This document shows positions 33,764 through 43,263 of a stretch of DNA of 64,000 bases, piece by piece. Source of the DNA: Lentzea sp. NBRC 102530 (GTDB taxonomy: Bacteria; Actinomycetota; Actinomycetes; Mycobacteriales; Pseudonocardiaceae); assembly GCF_030269365.1 (NCBI RefSeq), contig NZ_BSTF01000016.1, forward strand, positions 142,733 through 206,732, written 5' to 3'. Position 1 is the stretch's first letter, and every line of letters starts with the position of its first letter. Both the position numbers and the translations under genes were made by a program. The notes beneath the pieces are model-generated. The model was not told the DNA's origin, searched no databases, and saw nothing but the letters and a program-made list of their open reading frames with translations.

Positions 33764-35601
33764 GCGAGATGATCAAGAGTCTGCTGATCGCCAACCGCGG
33801 CGAGATCGCCCGCCGGATCATCCGCACCTGCAAGGACAACGGCATCCGCACGGTCGCCGTGTTCTCCGACCCGGACGCCGACGCGCCGCACGTCCGGGAG
33901 GCCGACTTCGCGGTCCGGCTGCCCGGCGCGTCGCCCGCCGAGACCTACCTGCGGGCCGACCTGCTCGTGGAGGCGGCGGTCAAGGCCGGTGCCGACGCGG
34001 TGCACCCCGGCTACGGATTCCTCAGCGAGAACGCCGGCTTCGCCCGCAAGGTGCAGGCCGCGGGACTCACGTGGGTCGGGCCGGAGCCTGACTCCATCGA
34101 GGCGATGGGCTCGAAGGTCGCGGCCAAGAAGCGGATGGCGGCGGCCGGCGTGCCGACGTTGCCCGAACTCGATCCCGAGACCGTCACCGAGTTCCCGGTG
34201 CTGATCAAGGCGTCCGCCGGTGGTGGCGGGCGCGGCATGCGGATCGTCCGGGAGAGGTCCGGGTTCGCGGACGCGCTCGCCAGTGCGCGGCGCGAGGCCG
34301 AGTCGGCGTTCGGCGACCCCACGGTGTTCTGCGAGCCGTTGCTGGAGCAGGCGCGGCACGTCGAGGTGCAGGTCCTCGCCGACGCGCACGGCACGGTGTG
34401 GGCGCTCGGCGAACGCGAGTGCTCGATCCAGCGCAGGCACCAGAAGATCGTCGAGGAGTCACCGAGCCCGGCGGTCGGCGACGACGTGCGGCAGCGGCTG
34501 TTCGCGGCGGCCACGGCGGCGGCCGAGTCGATCGGGTACGTCGGCGCGGGCACCGTCGAGTTCATGCTGAAGGGCGAGGACTTCCACTTCCTGGAGGTCA
34601 ACACGCGGCTGCAGGTCGAGCACCCGGTCACCGAGTTCGTGTACGGCGTGGACCTGGTGCAGTGGCAACTGCGGATCGCCGAGGGCGCGCGGTTGCCCGC
34701 GGAGGCACCGGAACCGCGCGGGCACGCGATCGAGGTCCGGCTGTACGCCGAGGACCCCGCGCACGACTGGCGGCCCGCGAGCGGCACGCTGCACCGGTTC
34801 GAGGTGCCCGGCGACGTGCGGCTGGACAGCGGCGTCGAGGACGGCTCGGTGGTGTCGGTGCACTACGACCCCATGCTGGCCAAGGTGATCGCGTACGCGC
34901 CGACCCGCAGGGCCGCGGCCCGCAAGCTCGTGACGGCGCTGGAGAACGCGCGGATCCACGGGCTGGTGACGAACCGGCAGCTGCTCGTGGACGTGGTGAG
35001 CGACGCCGACTTCCTGAACGGCGACACCCACACCGGGTTCCTCGACGAGCACGACTTCAGCAGGTCCGTTGACCCGCAACCGTTTGCGCTCGCGGCGGCG
35101 CTGGCGTCCGCCGCGACGCGGAGGATCGGTCACCTGCCGCTGGGCTGGCGCAACGTCCGGTCGCAGCGGCCGAAGGCGAGGTTCCTGCACGGCGAGGAGC
35201 TGGTCGAGGTCGAGTACGACCCGGCGCAGGCCACGCCGGACACGGTCGTGCTGGACCTGGACGGCGTGCGGGTGCCGTTCCACGTGGCCCGCTACGGCGA
35301 CGTGGTCGAGGTCGACTCGTCGCGCGGATCGGTGACGCTGAAGGTCGTGCCGCGCTTCCCCGAGCCGGAGACGAAGCTCGCGCCCGGCGCGACCGTCGCG
35401 CCGATGCCCGGCACCGTGGTCCGGGTCAGCGTCGCGCAGGGCGACTCCGTCGAAGCCGGTGCCGAACTCCTGGTGCTGGAAGCGATGAAGATGGAACACC
35501 GCGTGCTCGCGACGAACGCGGGCACGGTCACCGAACTGCTCGTGGAGAACGCCCAGCAGGTCAACGCCGGAGACGTCCTGGTCGTAGTGGAGGAACAGTG
35601 A
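33760..35601 (+). CDS. Acyl-CoA carboxylase, biotin carboxylase/BCCP (alpha) subunit
   Basis: The product is 613 residues from GTG 33760 (overlaps the previous stop); ATG 33769 is an alternative. Biotin carboxylase opens with LLIANRGEIARRIIRTCKDNG, then HPGYGFLSENAGFA, the ATP-grasp loop KASAGGGGRGMRIV and FLEVNTRLQVEHPVTE. The C terminus is a biotinyl domain with the LEAMKMEHRV lysine site. It partners the beta subunit upstream. Confidence 0.95.
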   Translation: MSEMIKSLLIANRGEIARRIIRTCKDNGIRTVAVFSDPDADAPHVREADFAVRLPGASPAETYLRADLLVEAAVKAGADAVHPGYGFLSENAGFARKVQAAGLTWVGPEPDSIEAMGSKVAAKKRMAAAGVPTLPELDPETVTEFPVLIKASAGGGGRGMRIVRERSGFADALASARREAESAFGDPTVFCEPLLEQARHVEVQVLADAHGTVWALGERECSIQRRHQKIVEESPSPAVGDDVRQRLFAAATAAAESIGYVGAGTVEFMLKGEDFHFLEVNTRLQVEHPVTEFVYGVDLVQWQLRIAEGARLPAEAPEPRGHAIEVRLYAEDPAHDWRPASGTLHRFEVPGDVRLDSGVEDGSVVSVHYDPMLAKVIAYAPTRRAAARKLVTALENARIHGLVTNRQLLVDVVSDADFLNGDTHTGFLDEHDFSRSVDPQPFALAAALASAATRRIGHLPLGWRNVRSQRPKARFLHGEELVEVEYDPAQATPDTVVLDLDGVRVPFHVARYGDVVEVDSSRGSVTLKVVPRFPEPETKLAPGATVAPMPGTVVRVSVAQGDSVEAGAELLVLEAMKMEHRVLATNAGTVTELLVENAQQVNAGDVLVVVEEQ

Positions 35602-36737
35602 GCTTCGTCGAGTCCGAAGAGCGGATCGCGCTGCGCAAGGCCGTCGCCGAGTTCGGCGCGAAGTACGGCCACGACTACTTCACCGCCAAGGCGAGGGCGG
35701 GGGAGAAGACCACCGAACTGTGGGAGGAGGCCGGCAAACTCGGCTACCTCGGCGTCGCGGTACCGGAGGAGTTCGGCGGTGGTGGCGGCGGCATCGGTGA
35801 CCTCGCGGCGGTGTGCGAGGAGCTCGCGGCGGCGGGCTGTCCGTTGCTGCTCATGGTGGTCTCGCCGGCGATCTGCGCGACGGTGATCGCCCGGTTCGGC
35901 ACGGACGAGCAGAAGGCCAAGTGGCTGCCCGGTTTCGCGGACGGCACGCTCAAGATGGCGTTCGCGATCACCGAGCCGGACGCGGGGTCGAACTCGCACA
36001 AGCTCCGCACGAGCGTGCGCCGCGACGGCGACGACTGGGTGCTGAAGGGCGGCAAGACCTACATCTCCGGCGTCGACGAGGCCGACGCGGTGCTCGTCGT
36101 CGCGATCCTGGAGACCGGACCGGTGCTCGTCGTCGTCCCGACGAACGCCGAGGGCTTCACCCGGCAGGAGATCGACATGGACCTGTTCATGCCGGAGAAG
36201 CAGTTCACGCTGTTCTTCGACGACGTCCGGCTGCCGTCCGACGCGGTCGTCGGCTCGCCGGACCAGGGGCTGCTGCAGGTCTTCGCCGGGCTCAACCCCG
36301 AACGGATCATGGGTGCGAGCATGGCCACCGGGTCCGCGCGGCTCGCGGTCGCCAAGGCCGTGAAGTACGCGAAGGAGCGGCAGGTCTGGGACACGCCGAT
36401 CGGTGCTCACCAGGGCCTCGCGCACCCGCTCGCGAAGGTCCACGTCGAGATCGAACTCGCCCGGCTGATGACGCAGAAGGCCGCCGCGCTCTACGACTCC
36501 GGCCGCGACAAGGAGGCGGGCGAGGCCGCGAACATGGCCAAGTACGCGGCGGGCGAGGCCATCGCGGCCGCGGTCGACCAGGCGATCCAGATCCACGGCG
36601 GCAACGGGCTGAGCCGGGAGTACGGCCTCGCCTCGATGCTCGCGTCGTCGCGGTTGTCCCGGATCGCGCCCGTGTCGCGGGAGATGGTGCTCAACTTCGT
36701 CGCGCAGAACTCGCTGAAGCTTCCCCGGTCCTACTGA
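35598..36737 (+). CDS. Acyl-CoA dehydrogenase
   Basis: The product is 379 residues; GTG overlaps the previous stop. Motifs are GYLGVAVPEEFGGGGGGIGD, MAFAITEPDAGSNSHKLRT, KGGKTYISGVDEAD and AIQIHGGNGLSREYGLAS. It is distinct from the dehydrogenase at 31101 and probably uses another intermediate of the same route. It is the last strictly coupled gene of the TetR-led operon. Confidence 0.93.
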   Translation: MSFVESEERIALRKAVAEFGAKYGHDYFTAKARAGEKTTELWEEAGKLGYLGVAVPEEFGGGGGGIGDLAAVCEELAAAGCPLLLMVVSPAICATVIARFGTDEQKAKWLPGFADGTLKMAFAITEPDAGSNSHKLRTSVRRDGDDWVLKGGKTYISGVDEADAVLVVAILETGPVLVVVPTNAEGFTRQEIDMDLFMPEKQFTLFFDDVRLPSDAVVGSPDQGLLQVFAGLNPERIMGASMATGSARLAVAKAVKYAKERQVWDTPIGAHQGLAHPLAKVHVEIELARLMTQKAAALYDSGRDKEAGEAANMAKYAAGEAIAAAVDQAIQIHGGNGLSREYGLASMLASSRLSRIAPVSREMVLNFVAQNSLKLPRSY

Positions 36738-36750
36738 CACACTGCGGGGC

Positions 36751-37551
36751 ATGGGGACCTTCACTTCGAACGGCGTCGGCCTCGTCCACCACGGCGAGGC
36801 CGACGACCCGGTGATCTGCCTGCCCGGCGGGCCGATGCAGGCCTCGTCGTACCTGGGCGGCCTGCCGCTGCGCGACGTGATCAGGCTGGACCTGCGCGGT
36901 ACCGGCGAATCGGAGAAGGCGGACAGCTACCGCGCCGACCACGTCGCCGACGACGTCGAGGCGTTGCGGCAGCACCTGGGGCTCGACCGGCTGCGGCTGC
37001 TCGGGCACTCCGCGGGTGGCACGCTCGCCATCCTGTACGCGACCCGTTTTCCGCGGCACGTCGAGGAACTCGTGCTCATCGCGCCCAGTGCGCGCGTGGT
37101 CGGCATCGACGTGACCGACGACGACCGCCGCGCGGTGGCGCTGCGGCGGTCGGCAGAACCCTGGTACGCCGAGGCGATCCAGGGGTTCGAGGAGATCTGG
37201 GCCGGGAACCTCAGCGAGGACGCGTTCGCGAAGATCGCCCCGTTCCACCACGGGCGCTGGGACGACGCCGCACGCGCGCTCGAAGACCACCCGCGCAACG
37301 ACGAGGCCGCCGCCGAGTTCTACGCCGAGGGCGCGTTCGACCCGGCGCAGGTGCGCGCGGCGCTGGGAGAGCTCGATGTGCCAACGGTTCTCCTCAGCGG
37401 CGAGCACGACGTCGCGCTGCCGCCCAACCGCGCGCGGGAGTACGCGGCGTTGATCCCCGGCGCCCGGTTCGCGCTGCAGGCCGGTGCCGGTCACTTCCCC
37501 TGGGTGGACGACCCCGGCGCATTCGTGGAGCTGCTCCAGCGCATTCCGTAG
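36751..37551 (+). CDS. Alpha/beta hydrolase, proline iminopeptidase-like
   Basis: The product is 266 residues, 13 bp after the dehydrogenase, so it may be the operon's last member. The oxyanion/N-terminal region VICLPGGPMQASSYLGG, the DLRGTGES motif, the nucleophile elbow LGHSAGGTLA, the acid near SGEHDVALPP and the His in GAGHFPWVDDP form a complete catalytic set. The substrate is unknown. Its 3' end overlaps the convergent XRE gene by 61 bp. Confidence 0.9.
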   Translation: MGTFTSNGVGLVHHGEADDPVICLPGGPMQASSYLGGLPLRDVIRLDLRGTGESEKADSYRADHVADDVEALRQHLGLDRLRLLGHSAGGTLAILYATRFPRHVEELVLIAPSARVVGIDVTDDDRRAVALRRSAEPWYAEAIQGFEEIWAGNLSEDAFAKIAPFHHGRWDDAARALEDHPRNDEAAAEFYAEGAFDPAQVRAALGELDVPTVLLSGEHDVALPPNRAREYAALIPGARFALQAGAGHFPWVDDPGAFVELLQRIP

Positions 37552-38387
37552 ACGCCGGGACCGAAGTCGAGCGCGGCCGCGTGCGCGTAACCCCCGTCGT
37601 CCACGGCGGCGGGGGCCACGCCGCCCGCCTCCGTTCCGGCGGGGCCGGTCGCGAATTGCTCGCAGGCGTCCGGTGCGTCCTGGAATTTGATCTCCAGCAC
37701 GTAGTCGTGGACGCGTTCGGCGAACCGGCGGAAATGCGTGTGCTCGGCCGTCGGATGTGGATAGACCAATTCGTACTCGATCGCGACGGACTCGCCCGCG
37801 GAGATCGGTTCGTCGAACAACAGCTCCGCGACGAGCACGCCGTTCGTGCGTTCGCGGGCGATCCTCCCGACCCGGCAGGAGCGCACGGCGGTGAGCGCGG
37901 GCTGCGCGGAACCCGTTTCCTGACAAAGGATCCAGCGGTCCACATTGGCGGAACTCGCCCGCATGACCTGACGTGACCGGACGCCGCGCACCCCGCCGCA
38001 CGCCGCGACGTCCACCCGGTCGTGCTGGGCGGTCAGCGCCAGGCCGGAGGAGTCCCACGCGGCCCGTGCGGACGGCTCCCGCCTGCGCGAACGGCCTCGC
38101 GGCCGCGGTGGTCCCAGCAGGCGGCTGAGAGCGCTCTCGGGCAACCCGAGCACGTCCTCGAGGTGCGCGAGGGCCATCAACGACTCGGGGCGCTCGGGTC
38201 TGCGCCTGCCCGACTGCCAGTAGCTCAGCGCCGTCACGCTGATCGGCGCGCCCCGCACCTTCAGCCGGTGCTGCAACCGTTCCAGGCTGAGTCCCCGCAC
38301 CTGGATCGCGACCCGCAACGCGTCCGCGAACGGACCCGTCACGAGAAGGTCGGCGAGCTCCTCGCGCGGTGGGTAAATCGTGAGCAT
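37491..38387 (-). CDS. XRE-family transcriptional regulator
   Basis: The product is 298 residues; ATG 38387 follows GGAGGA. The N-terminal helix-turn-helix has LSLERLQHRLKVRGAPISVTALSYWQSGRRRPERPESL, broken here at ISVTALSYWQ for the recognition part. A basic linker (RPRGRSRRRE) joins it to a C-terminal beta-rich domain with several Cys and His residues (CGGVRGVRSRQ, YPHPTAEHTHFRRFAERVHDYVLEIKF). The ligand is unknown. It lies divergently from the protease cluster. Confidence 0.85.
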   Translation of the reverse strand: MLTIYPPREELADLLVTGPFADALRVAIQVRGLSLERLQHRLKVRGAPISVTALSYWQSGRRRPERPESLMALAHLEDVLGLPESALSRLLGPPRPRGRSRRREPSARAAWDSSGLALTAQHDRVDVAACGGVRGVRSRQVMRASSANVDRWILCQETGSAQPALTAVRSCRVGRIARERTNGVLVAELLFDEPISAGESVAIEYELVYPHPTAEHTHFRRFAERVHDYVLEIKFQDAPDACEQFATGPAGTEAGGVAPAAVDDGGYAHAAALDFGPGVYGMRWSSSTNAPGSSTQGK

Positions 38388-38568
38388 CGGTCCTCCGGTT
38401 TCACGGAGTCAAGATCGGAAGGCTATCGGCAGCAAAGGGAACGCGGTACAGCCGATCGGCGGTTTTCACCGGCTGGGAAACCCGCCAGGTTCAGATCTCG
38501 GGACTATTACGCCGCCAATAGGCCCGTCGGTTTCCCTGCTGCATCCCTGCGACGAACAGGACTGCACA

Positions 38569-39729
38569 ATGCGCAAGACTGCAACTCTGCTGGGTTCGGC
38601 GGTCATGATCGCCGCGTTCGCGGCACCGGCCACCGCCGCGGTGGGCGAGATCCGCGTCTCGCCCGGTCAGAACATCGCCGGAAGCTTCATCGTCAAGCTC
38701 AAGGACAACGCGGTCACCGCGAGCGCGCAGGCTCTCGGTTCCCGGTTCGGCGGTCAGGTCGGCCACGTCTACGACGCCGTGTTCCAGGGCTTCTCGGTGA
38801 AGATGAGCGACGCCCAGGCGCGCAGACTCGCCGCTGACCCCGCGGTCGAGTACGTGGAACGCGACCAGGTGGTCAGCATCCAGGCGACCCAGGTCAACCC
38901 GCCGTCGTGGGGGCTCGACCGGATCGACCAGCGCACCCTGCCGCTCGACCAGCGCTACACCTACAACTCCACCGGTTCCGGCGTGAACGCCTACATCATC
39001 GACACCGGTGTCCGCATCACCCACCGCGACTTCGGCGGCCGCGCCCGCAACGGCTACGACTTCGTGGACAACGACGCCGTCGCGCAGGACGGCAACGGCC
39101 ACGGCACGCACGTCGCCGGCACCGTCGCGGGCACCTCCTACGGCGTCGCGAAGCAGGCGACCATCATCGGTGTCCGCGTGCTGAACAACTCGGGTTCGGG
39201 CACCATCGCCGGTGTCGTCGCCGGCGTGAACTGGGTGGCGAACAACCACGTCAAACCCGCTGTCGCCAACATGTCGCTGGGCGGCGGCGCGAACACCTCG
39301 CTCGACAACGCCGTGAGCGGGGCGATCACCCGCGGCGTGACGTTCGCCGTCGCGGCGGGCAACTCCAACACGAACGCGGCGAACACCTCGCCCGCGCGCG
39401 TGGCGGCGGCGCTGACCGTGGGCTCCACCGAGCGCACCGACGCCCGTTCCTCCTTCTCCAACTACGGCCCGGTCGTCGACGTGTTCGCACCCGGCGGCGG
39501 CATCACCTCCGCCTGGCACACCAGTGACACGGCCTCGAACACGATCTCCGGCACCTCGATGGCGTCGCCGCACGTCGCCGGTGTGGTGGCCCGCTACCTG
39601 CAGGGCAACCGGAACGTGACGCCCGCCCAGGTGGCGACCGCGATCACGAGCAACGCCACCAACGGCAAGGTGACCAACCCCGGCCCGAGCACGACGACCA
39701 GGCTCCTGTACTGGGCGCCGACCAGCTGA
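38569..39729 (+). CDS. Secreted S8 serine protease (subtilase) 1
   Basis: The product is 386 residues from ATG 38569. A signal peptide (RKTATLLGSAVMIAAFAAPATAA, two parts) leads to an I9 propeptide (SFIVKLKDNAV...YVERDQVV). The proteinase-K-like catalytic domain has Asp in IIDTGVR, His in NGHGTHVAG, oxyanion Asn in AVAAGNSN and Ser in SGTSMASPH. It is the first of three tandem paralogues; a hairpin terminator follows. Confidence 0.95.
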   Translation: MRKTATLLGSAVMIAAFAAPATAAVGEIRVSPGQNIAGSFIVKLKDNAVTASAQALGSRFGGQVGHVYDAVFQGFSVKMSDAQARRLAADPAVEYVERDQVVSIQATQVNPPSWGLDRIDQRTLPLDQRYTYNSTGSGVNAYIIDTGVRITHRDFGGRARNGYDFVDNDAVAQDGNGHGTHVAGTVAGTSYGVAKQATIIGVRVLNNSGSGTIAGVVAGVNWVANNHVKPAVANMSLGGGANTSLDNAVSGAITRGVTFAVAAGNSNTNAANTSPARVAAALTVGSTERTDARSSFSNYGPVVDVFAPGGGITSAWHTSDTASNTISGTSMASPHVAGVVARYLQGNRNVTPAQVATAITSNATNGKVTNPGPSTTTRLLYWAPTS

Positions 39730-39750
39730 ACCCGGCAGTCCCGTGATGTG

Positions 39751-39784
39751 CGGCCCCGGCTCCTCTCGCGAGCCGGGGCCGTTT
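39751..39784 (+). terminator. Terminator between protease genes 1 and 2
   Basis: CGGCCCCGGCTC (39751-39762) pairs with GAGCCGGGGCCG (39770-39781) across a seven-base loop, followed by TTT. It should end transcripts of the first protease. Confidence 0.8.
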
Positions 39785-39811
39785 CCCCTGCAACCGGAAG
39801 GAAACCTGCCC

Positions 39812-40885
39812 GTGAGAGCCCTGCTGGCAGTCGCTGCCCTGACAGCCTCGGTCGTGGTCGCCCCGGCGTCCGCGGCCACGTCGTCGTACATCGTGGTGCT
39901 CAAGGATGGAGCCGTGTCGTCGTTCAGCGGCACGGTCGAGTACAGGTATTCGAGTGTTTTCAACGGGTTCAGCGCGCGGCTGTCCTCGTCCCAGCTGCGT
40001 GCGCTGAAGGCCGACCCCAACGTGTCCTCTGTGGAGCGTGACGGGGTCGTGCACGCGCTCGGCACCCAGCTCGACCCGCCGTGGGGGCTGGACCGGATCG
40101 ACCAGCGCGCGTTGCCGTTGAACCAGCGCTACGAGTACACGACCACCGGTCGTGGCGTGAACATCTACGTGATCGACACCGGGTTGCGTGTGACGCACGC
40201 GGACTTCGGCGGCCGGGCGCGCGACGGCTGGGACACCGTCGACAACGACGCGATCGCACAGGACGACAACGGGCACGGCACGCACGTCGCGGGCATCGCC
40301 GCCGGCACCAAGCACGGCGTCGCCAAGCAGGCGACGGTGTGGGGCGTGCGCGTGCTGAACGGGTCCGGGTCCGGCACGATCGCCGGGGTCATCGCGGGCG
40401 TGGACTGGGTGACGCGCAACGCCGTCAAGCCCGCGGTCGCCAACATGTCGTTGGGCGGCAGCGCTTCCGCGGCGCTCGACACCGCCGTGAAGAAGTCGAT
40501 CGACTCCGGGGTCTCGTACACGCTCGCGGCGGGCGGCAGCAACACCGACCCGGTCAACTCGTCGCCGCAACGGGTTTCGCAGGCGATCTGCGTGGGAGCG
40601 TTGACGCAGAACGACACCAAGGCACCTTCGTCCAACTACGGACCGCTGGTGGACCTCTACGCGCCGGGCGTCGGCATCCCGTCCGCCTGGAACACTTCGG
40701 ACACCGCGACCGCCACGCTGAGCGGAACCTCAATGGCGGCACCGCATGCGGCCGGTGTCGCGGCCCGGTACCTGGAGCGCAACCGCGCGGCCACGCCCGC
40801 GCAGGTCGAGCGCGCGCTGGTTACCACGGCCACTGCGGGCACGCCACCCGTCAACCGTATCCTCTACTGGCCGCCATCCCTGTGA
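39812..40885 (+). CDS. Secreted S8-family protease 2, oxyanion-hole Asn replaced by Gly
   Basis: The product is 357 residues; GTG 39812 follows GGAAGGA. A signal peptide (RALLAVAALTASVVVAPASA) and a short I9-like propeptide precede the catalytic domain. Asp (VIDTGLR), His (NGHGTHVAG) and Ser (SGTSMAAPH) are intact. The AAGNSN of both neighbours is AAGGSN here, with codon GGC at 40535 (residue 242), removing the oxyanion-hole Asn. It may be a weakly active or non-proteolytic member, or rely on altered stabilisation. Confidence 0.93.
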   Translation: MRALLAVAALTASVVVAPASAATSSYIVVLKDGAVSSFSGTVEYRYSSVFNGFSARLSSSQLRALKADPNVSSVERDGVVHALGTQLDPPWGLDRIDQRALPLNQRYEYTTTGRGVNIYVIDTGLRVTHADFGGRARDGWDTVDNDAIAQDDNGHGTHVAGIAAGTKHGVAKQATVWGVRVLNGSGSGTIAGVIAGVDWVTRNAVKPAVANMSLGGSASAALDTAVKKSIDSGVSYTLAAGGSNTDPVNSSPQRVSQAICVGALTQNDTKAPSSNYGPLVDLYAPGVGIPSAWNTSDTATATLSGTSMAAPHAAGVAARYLERNRAATPAQVERALVTTATAGTPPVNRILYWPPSL

Positions 40886-41003
40886 AAGGTGAATTGTCCG
40901 GCAATGCAAGCCCGTCTTAATCCCTAAGACACCCTTGGCAGGAACCGGATCTCTCCATAACGTCGAAAGCGCTTCGTTCCCCTGCAAAGAACGGATTGCA
41001 ATC

Positions 41004-42173
41004 ATGACGCGAAAGATCCGGTTCCTGGCCGGTGCCGGCGCGGCGACCCTCGCCATGTCGGTTCTGATGGTTCCCAGCGCCTACGCCGCCGAGGGCGAGG
41101 TGCTGTCCCTCAACCACCCCGAGAAGATCGCCGGCTCCTTCATCGTGAAGCTGAAGGAGGGCAAGACGAACGGGCACGCCCTCGCTTCCCGTTTCGGCGG
41201 CTCGGTCGAGCGCGAGTACAAGACCTTCGGCGGCTTCAACGTGAAGCTCACCGAGAAGCAGGCCAAGCGCCTGGCCGCCGACCCGTCGGTGGACTTCGTC
41301 GAGGCCGACCAGGTCGTGCACACGCAGGCCACGCAGACGAACCCGCCGTCGTGGGGTCTCGACCGCATCGACCAGCGCAACCTGCCGCTCAACAGCTCCT
41401 ACAGCTACACCTCGACCGGCTCGGGCGTGACCGCGTACGTCATCGACACCGGTGTCCGCATCAGCCACTCCACGTTCGGCGGCCGCGCCGTGAACGGCCG
41501 TGACTTCGTGGACAACGACAACGTCGCGCAGGACGGCAACGGCCACGGCACGCACGTCGCCGGCACCATCGCGGGCTCGCAGTACGGCGTCGCGAAGGCC
41601 GCTCGGGTCGTCGCCGTCCGCGTGCTCGACAACAACGGCTCCGGCACCCTCGCGGGCGTCGCGGCCGGCATCGACTGGGTGGGTGCCAACGCGGCCAAGC
41701 CGGCCGTCGCGAACCTGTCCCTCGGCGGCGGCGCCAACGCCACCCTCGACACGGCCGTGCGCAACGCCATCGCCAAGGGCGTCACGTTCGCCGTGGCGGC
41801 GGGCAACTCCAACGCCAACGCGTCCGGCTTCTCGCCGGCCCGCGTGACGGAGGCGATCACGGTCGGCTCCACCGACCGCAACGACGCCCGCTCGTCGTTC
41901 TCGAACTACGGCTCGGTGCTCGACATCTTCGCCCCCGGCCGCGACATCACCTCGTCCTGGAGCACCTCCGACACCGCCACGAGCACCATCTCGGGCACGT
42001 CGATGGCCACCCCGCACGTCGCGGGTGCCGCCGCTCGCTACCTCTCGACGAACCCCGGCGCGACGCCCGCCCAGGTCGCCTCGTACCTGATCGGCCAGTC
42101 CACGCCGTCGAAGGTGACGAACCCGGGTTCGGGTTCGCCGAACCGCCTGCTGTACCTCGCGCCCACCGCGTGA
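41004..42173 (+). CDS. Secreted S8 serine protease (subtilase) 3
   Basis: The product is 389 residues from ATG 41004. A signal peptide (FLAGAGAATLAMSVLMVPSAYA) and I9 propeptide (SFIVKLKEGKTNGHALASRF) precede a catalytic domain with VIDTGVR, NGHGTHVAG, AVAAGNSN and SGTSMATPH, all complete. It is the closest paralogue of protease 1 (shared PPSWGLDRIDQR). A strong terminator follows. Confidence 0.95.
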   Translation: MTRKIRFLAGAGAATLAMSVLMVPSAYAAEGEVLSLNHPEKIAGSFIVKLKEGKTNGHALASRFGGSVEREYKTFGGFNVKLTEKQAKRLAADPSVDFVEADQVVHTQATQTNPPSWGLDRIDQRNLPLNSSYSYTSTGSGVTAYVIDTGVRISHSTFGGRAVNGRDFVDNDNVAQDGNGHGTHVAGTIAGSQYGVAKAARVVAVRVLDNNGSGTLAGVAAGIDWVGANAAKPAVANLSLGGGANATLDTAVRNAIAKGVTFAVAAGNSNANASGFSPARVTEAITVGSTDRNDARSSFSNYGSVLDIFAPGRDITSSWSTSDTATSTISGTSMATPHVAGAAARYLSTNPGATPAQVASYLIGQSTPSKVTNPGSGSPNRLLYLAPTA

Positions 42174-42192
42174 GCTGAGCTGCCGCACCGAG

Positions 42193-42222
42193 AAGGCCGC
42201 GACCCCCGGTCGCGGCCTTTTT
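42193..42222 (+). terminator. Rho-independent terminator after protease 3
   Basis: AAGGCCGCGACC (42193-42204) pairs perfectly with GGTCGCGGCCTT (42208-42219) around loop CCC, and the arm runs into TTTTT (42218-42222). Confidence 0.92.
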
Positions 42223-42237
42223 CCTATGCTGACGTCC

Positions 42238-43263
42238 ATGGTGGAGGGTCTCAAGAAGATCGACTGGTACCGGTTGCGCAGTCATGACGGGTACGCCGAC
42301 GACCTTCCTCGGTTGCTGAAGCAGGCCAGGACGTCCGTCGAGCCGCACGAGGAACTGGTGCGGCAGCTGACCGGTGAGCCGGGGGAGGTCAGCGAGGCGA
42401 CGGCGGCGGCGTGGCCGTTCCTGCTGGACCTCGTCGCGCACGACAACACCCCCAGCCGCGAGTGGCTGCTGGAGAACCTGTGCGGCGCGATCGCGGTGGC
42501 CGGGGGCAGCGGTTCCGCGGGGGTGCACCCGAGCTGGCCGCCCGCGTTCGAGGCGTCGAAACCGGCGTTGCTCGCGCTGCTCGGCCACGGCTCGGCGGCG
42601 GTGCGGCGCGGCGTGTTGTTCGTGCTGGGCAAGGGGCTCGGCGACAGCGCGCCCGTGCTGCCCGCCCTGTCCGCGCGCTGGGAGGAGGAGTTCGACCCGG
42701 CCACGCGGCTGTGCCTGGTGATCGTCGTCACGGAGTACGCCGGCCGGGGCGACGAGGCGGCGGTGACGTGGCTGCGGGACCTGCCCGACGTCGAGCAGCC
42801 GGCGCGGATGCTCGTGTCGGCCGCGACCGGGCCCGACGCCGACGTGATCCTGCGCGGCCTGACCGGAGACCTGGAGCTGTTCCTCGCCACCGGGTCGTTC
42901 GAGATGGGCTACGAAGAGGTGCTGGAGCACGTGCTCTGGCTGGTGGGCCCCAAGGACTTCGACGGCATCGACCTCGTGCTGGCACTGGTGGACGTGCTGC
43001 CGTGGCGGACCGAAGCGCTCGACCACCTGCGCCGCCTCTTCGAACGCGACACCACCGACGTGGGCCAGGTCGTGCCGTTCGTGCCGGTGTGGATCGCCGA
43101 CCCGGACGTGCGGCTGAGGGCGTTCGCGGTGTGGCTGGTGGGCGTGGCGATGGCGCGCGAGCACCGGGATCTCGTGGCCGAGCGGGTGCACGACCAGGGC
43201 GTGACGTCGCTGGGGCAACGCGTGTCGACGCTCGCCACGTCGGTGCTGCTGGAGCTGGGATGA
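42238..43263 (+). CDS. HEAT-repeat-like protein, unknown function
   Basis: The product is 341 residues from ATG 42238 (ATG 42226 possible; neither has a clear ribosome site). It is alpha-helical and acidic, with HEAT-like helices (AAAWPFLLDLVAHDN, ALLALLGHGSAAVRRGVLFVLGKGLG, DPDVRLRAFAVWLVGVAM). No signal peptide or catalytic motif is seen. The next gene starts inside its stop and encodes a shorter relative, so the two may form a complex. Confidence 0.8.
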   Translation: MVEGLKKIDWYRLRSHDGYADDLPRLLKQARTSVEPHEELVRQLTGEPGEVSEATAAAWPFLLDLVAHDNTPSREWLLENLCGAIAVAGGSGSAGVHPSWPPAFEASKPALLALLGHGSAAVRRGVLFVLGKGLGDSAPVLPALSARWEEEFDPATRLCLVIVVTEYAGRGDEAAVTWLRDLPDVEQPARMLVSAATGPDADVILRGLTGDLELFLATGSFEMGYEEVLEHVLWLVGPKDFDGIDLVLALVDVLPWRTEALDHLRRLFERDTTDVGQVVPFVPVWIADPDVRLRAFAVWLVGVAMAREHRDLVAERVHDQGVTSLGQRVSTLATSVLLELG

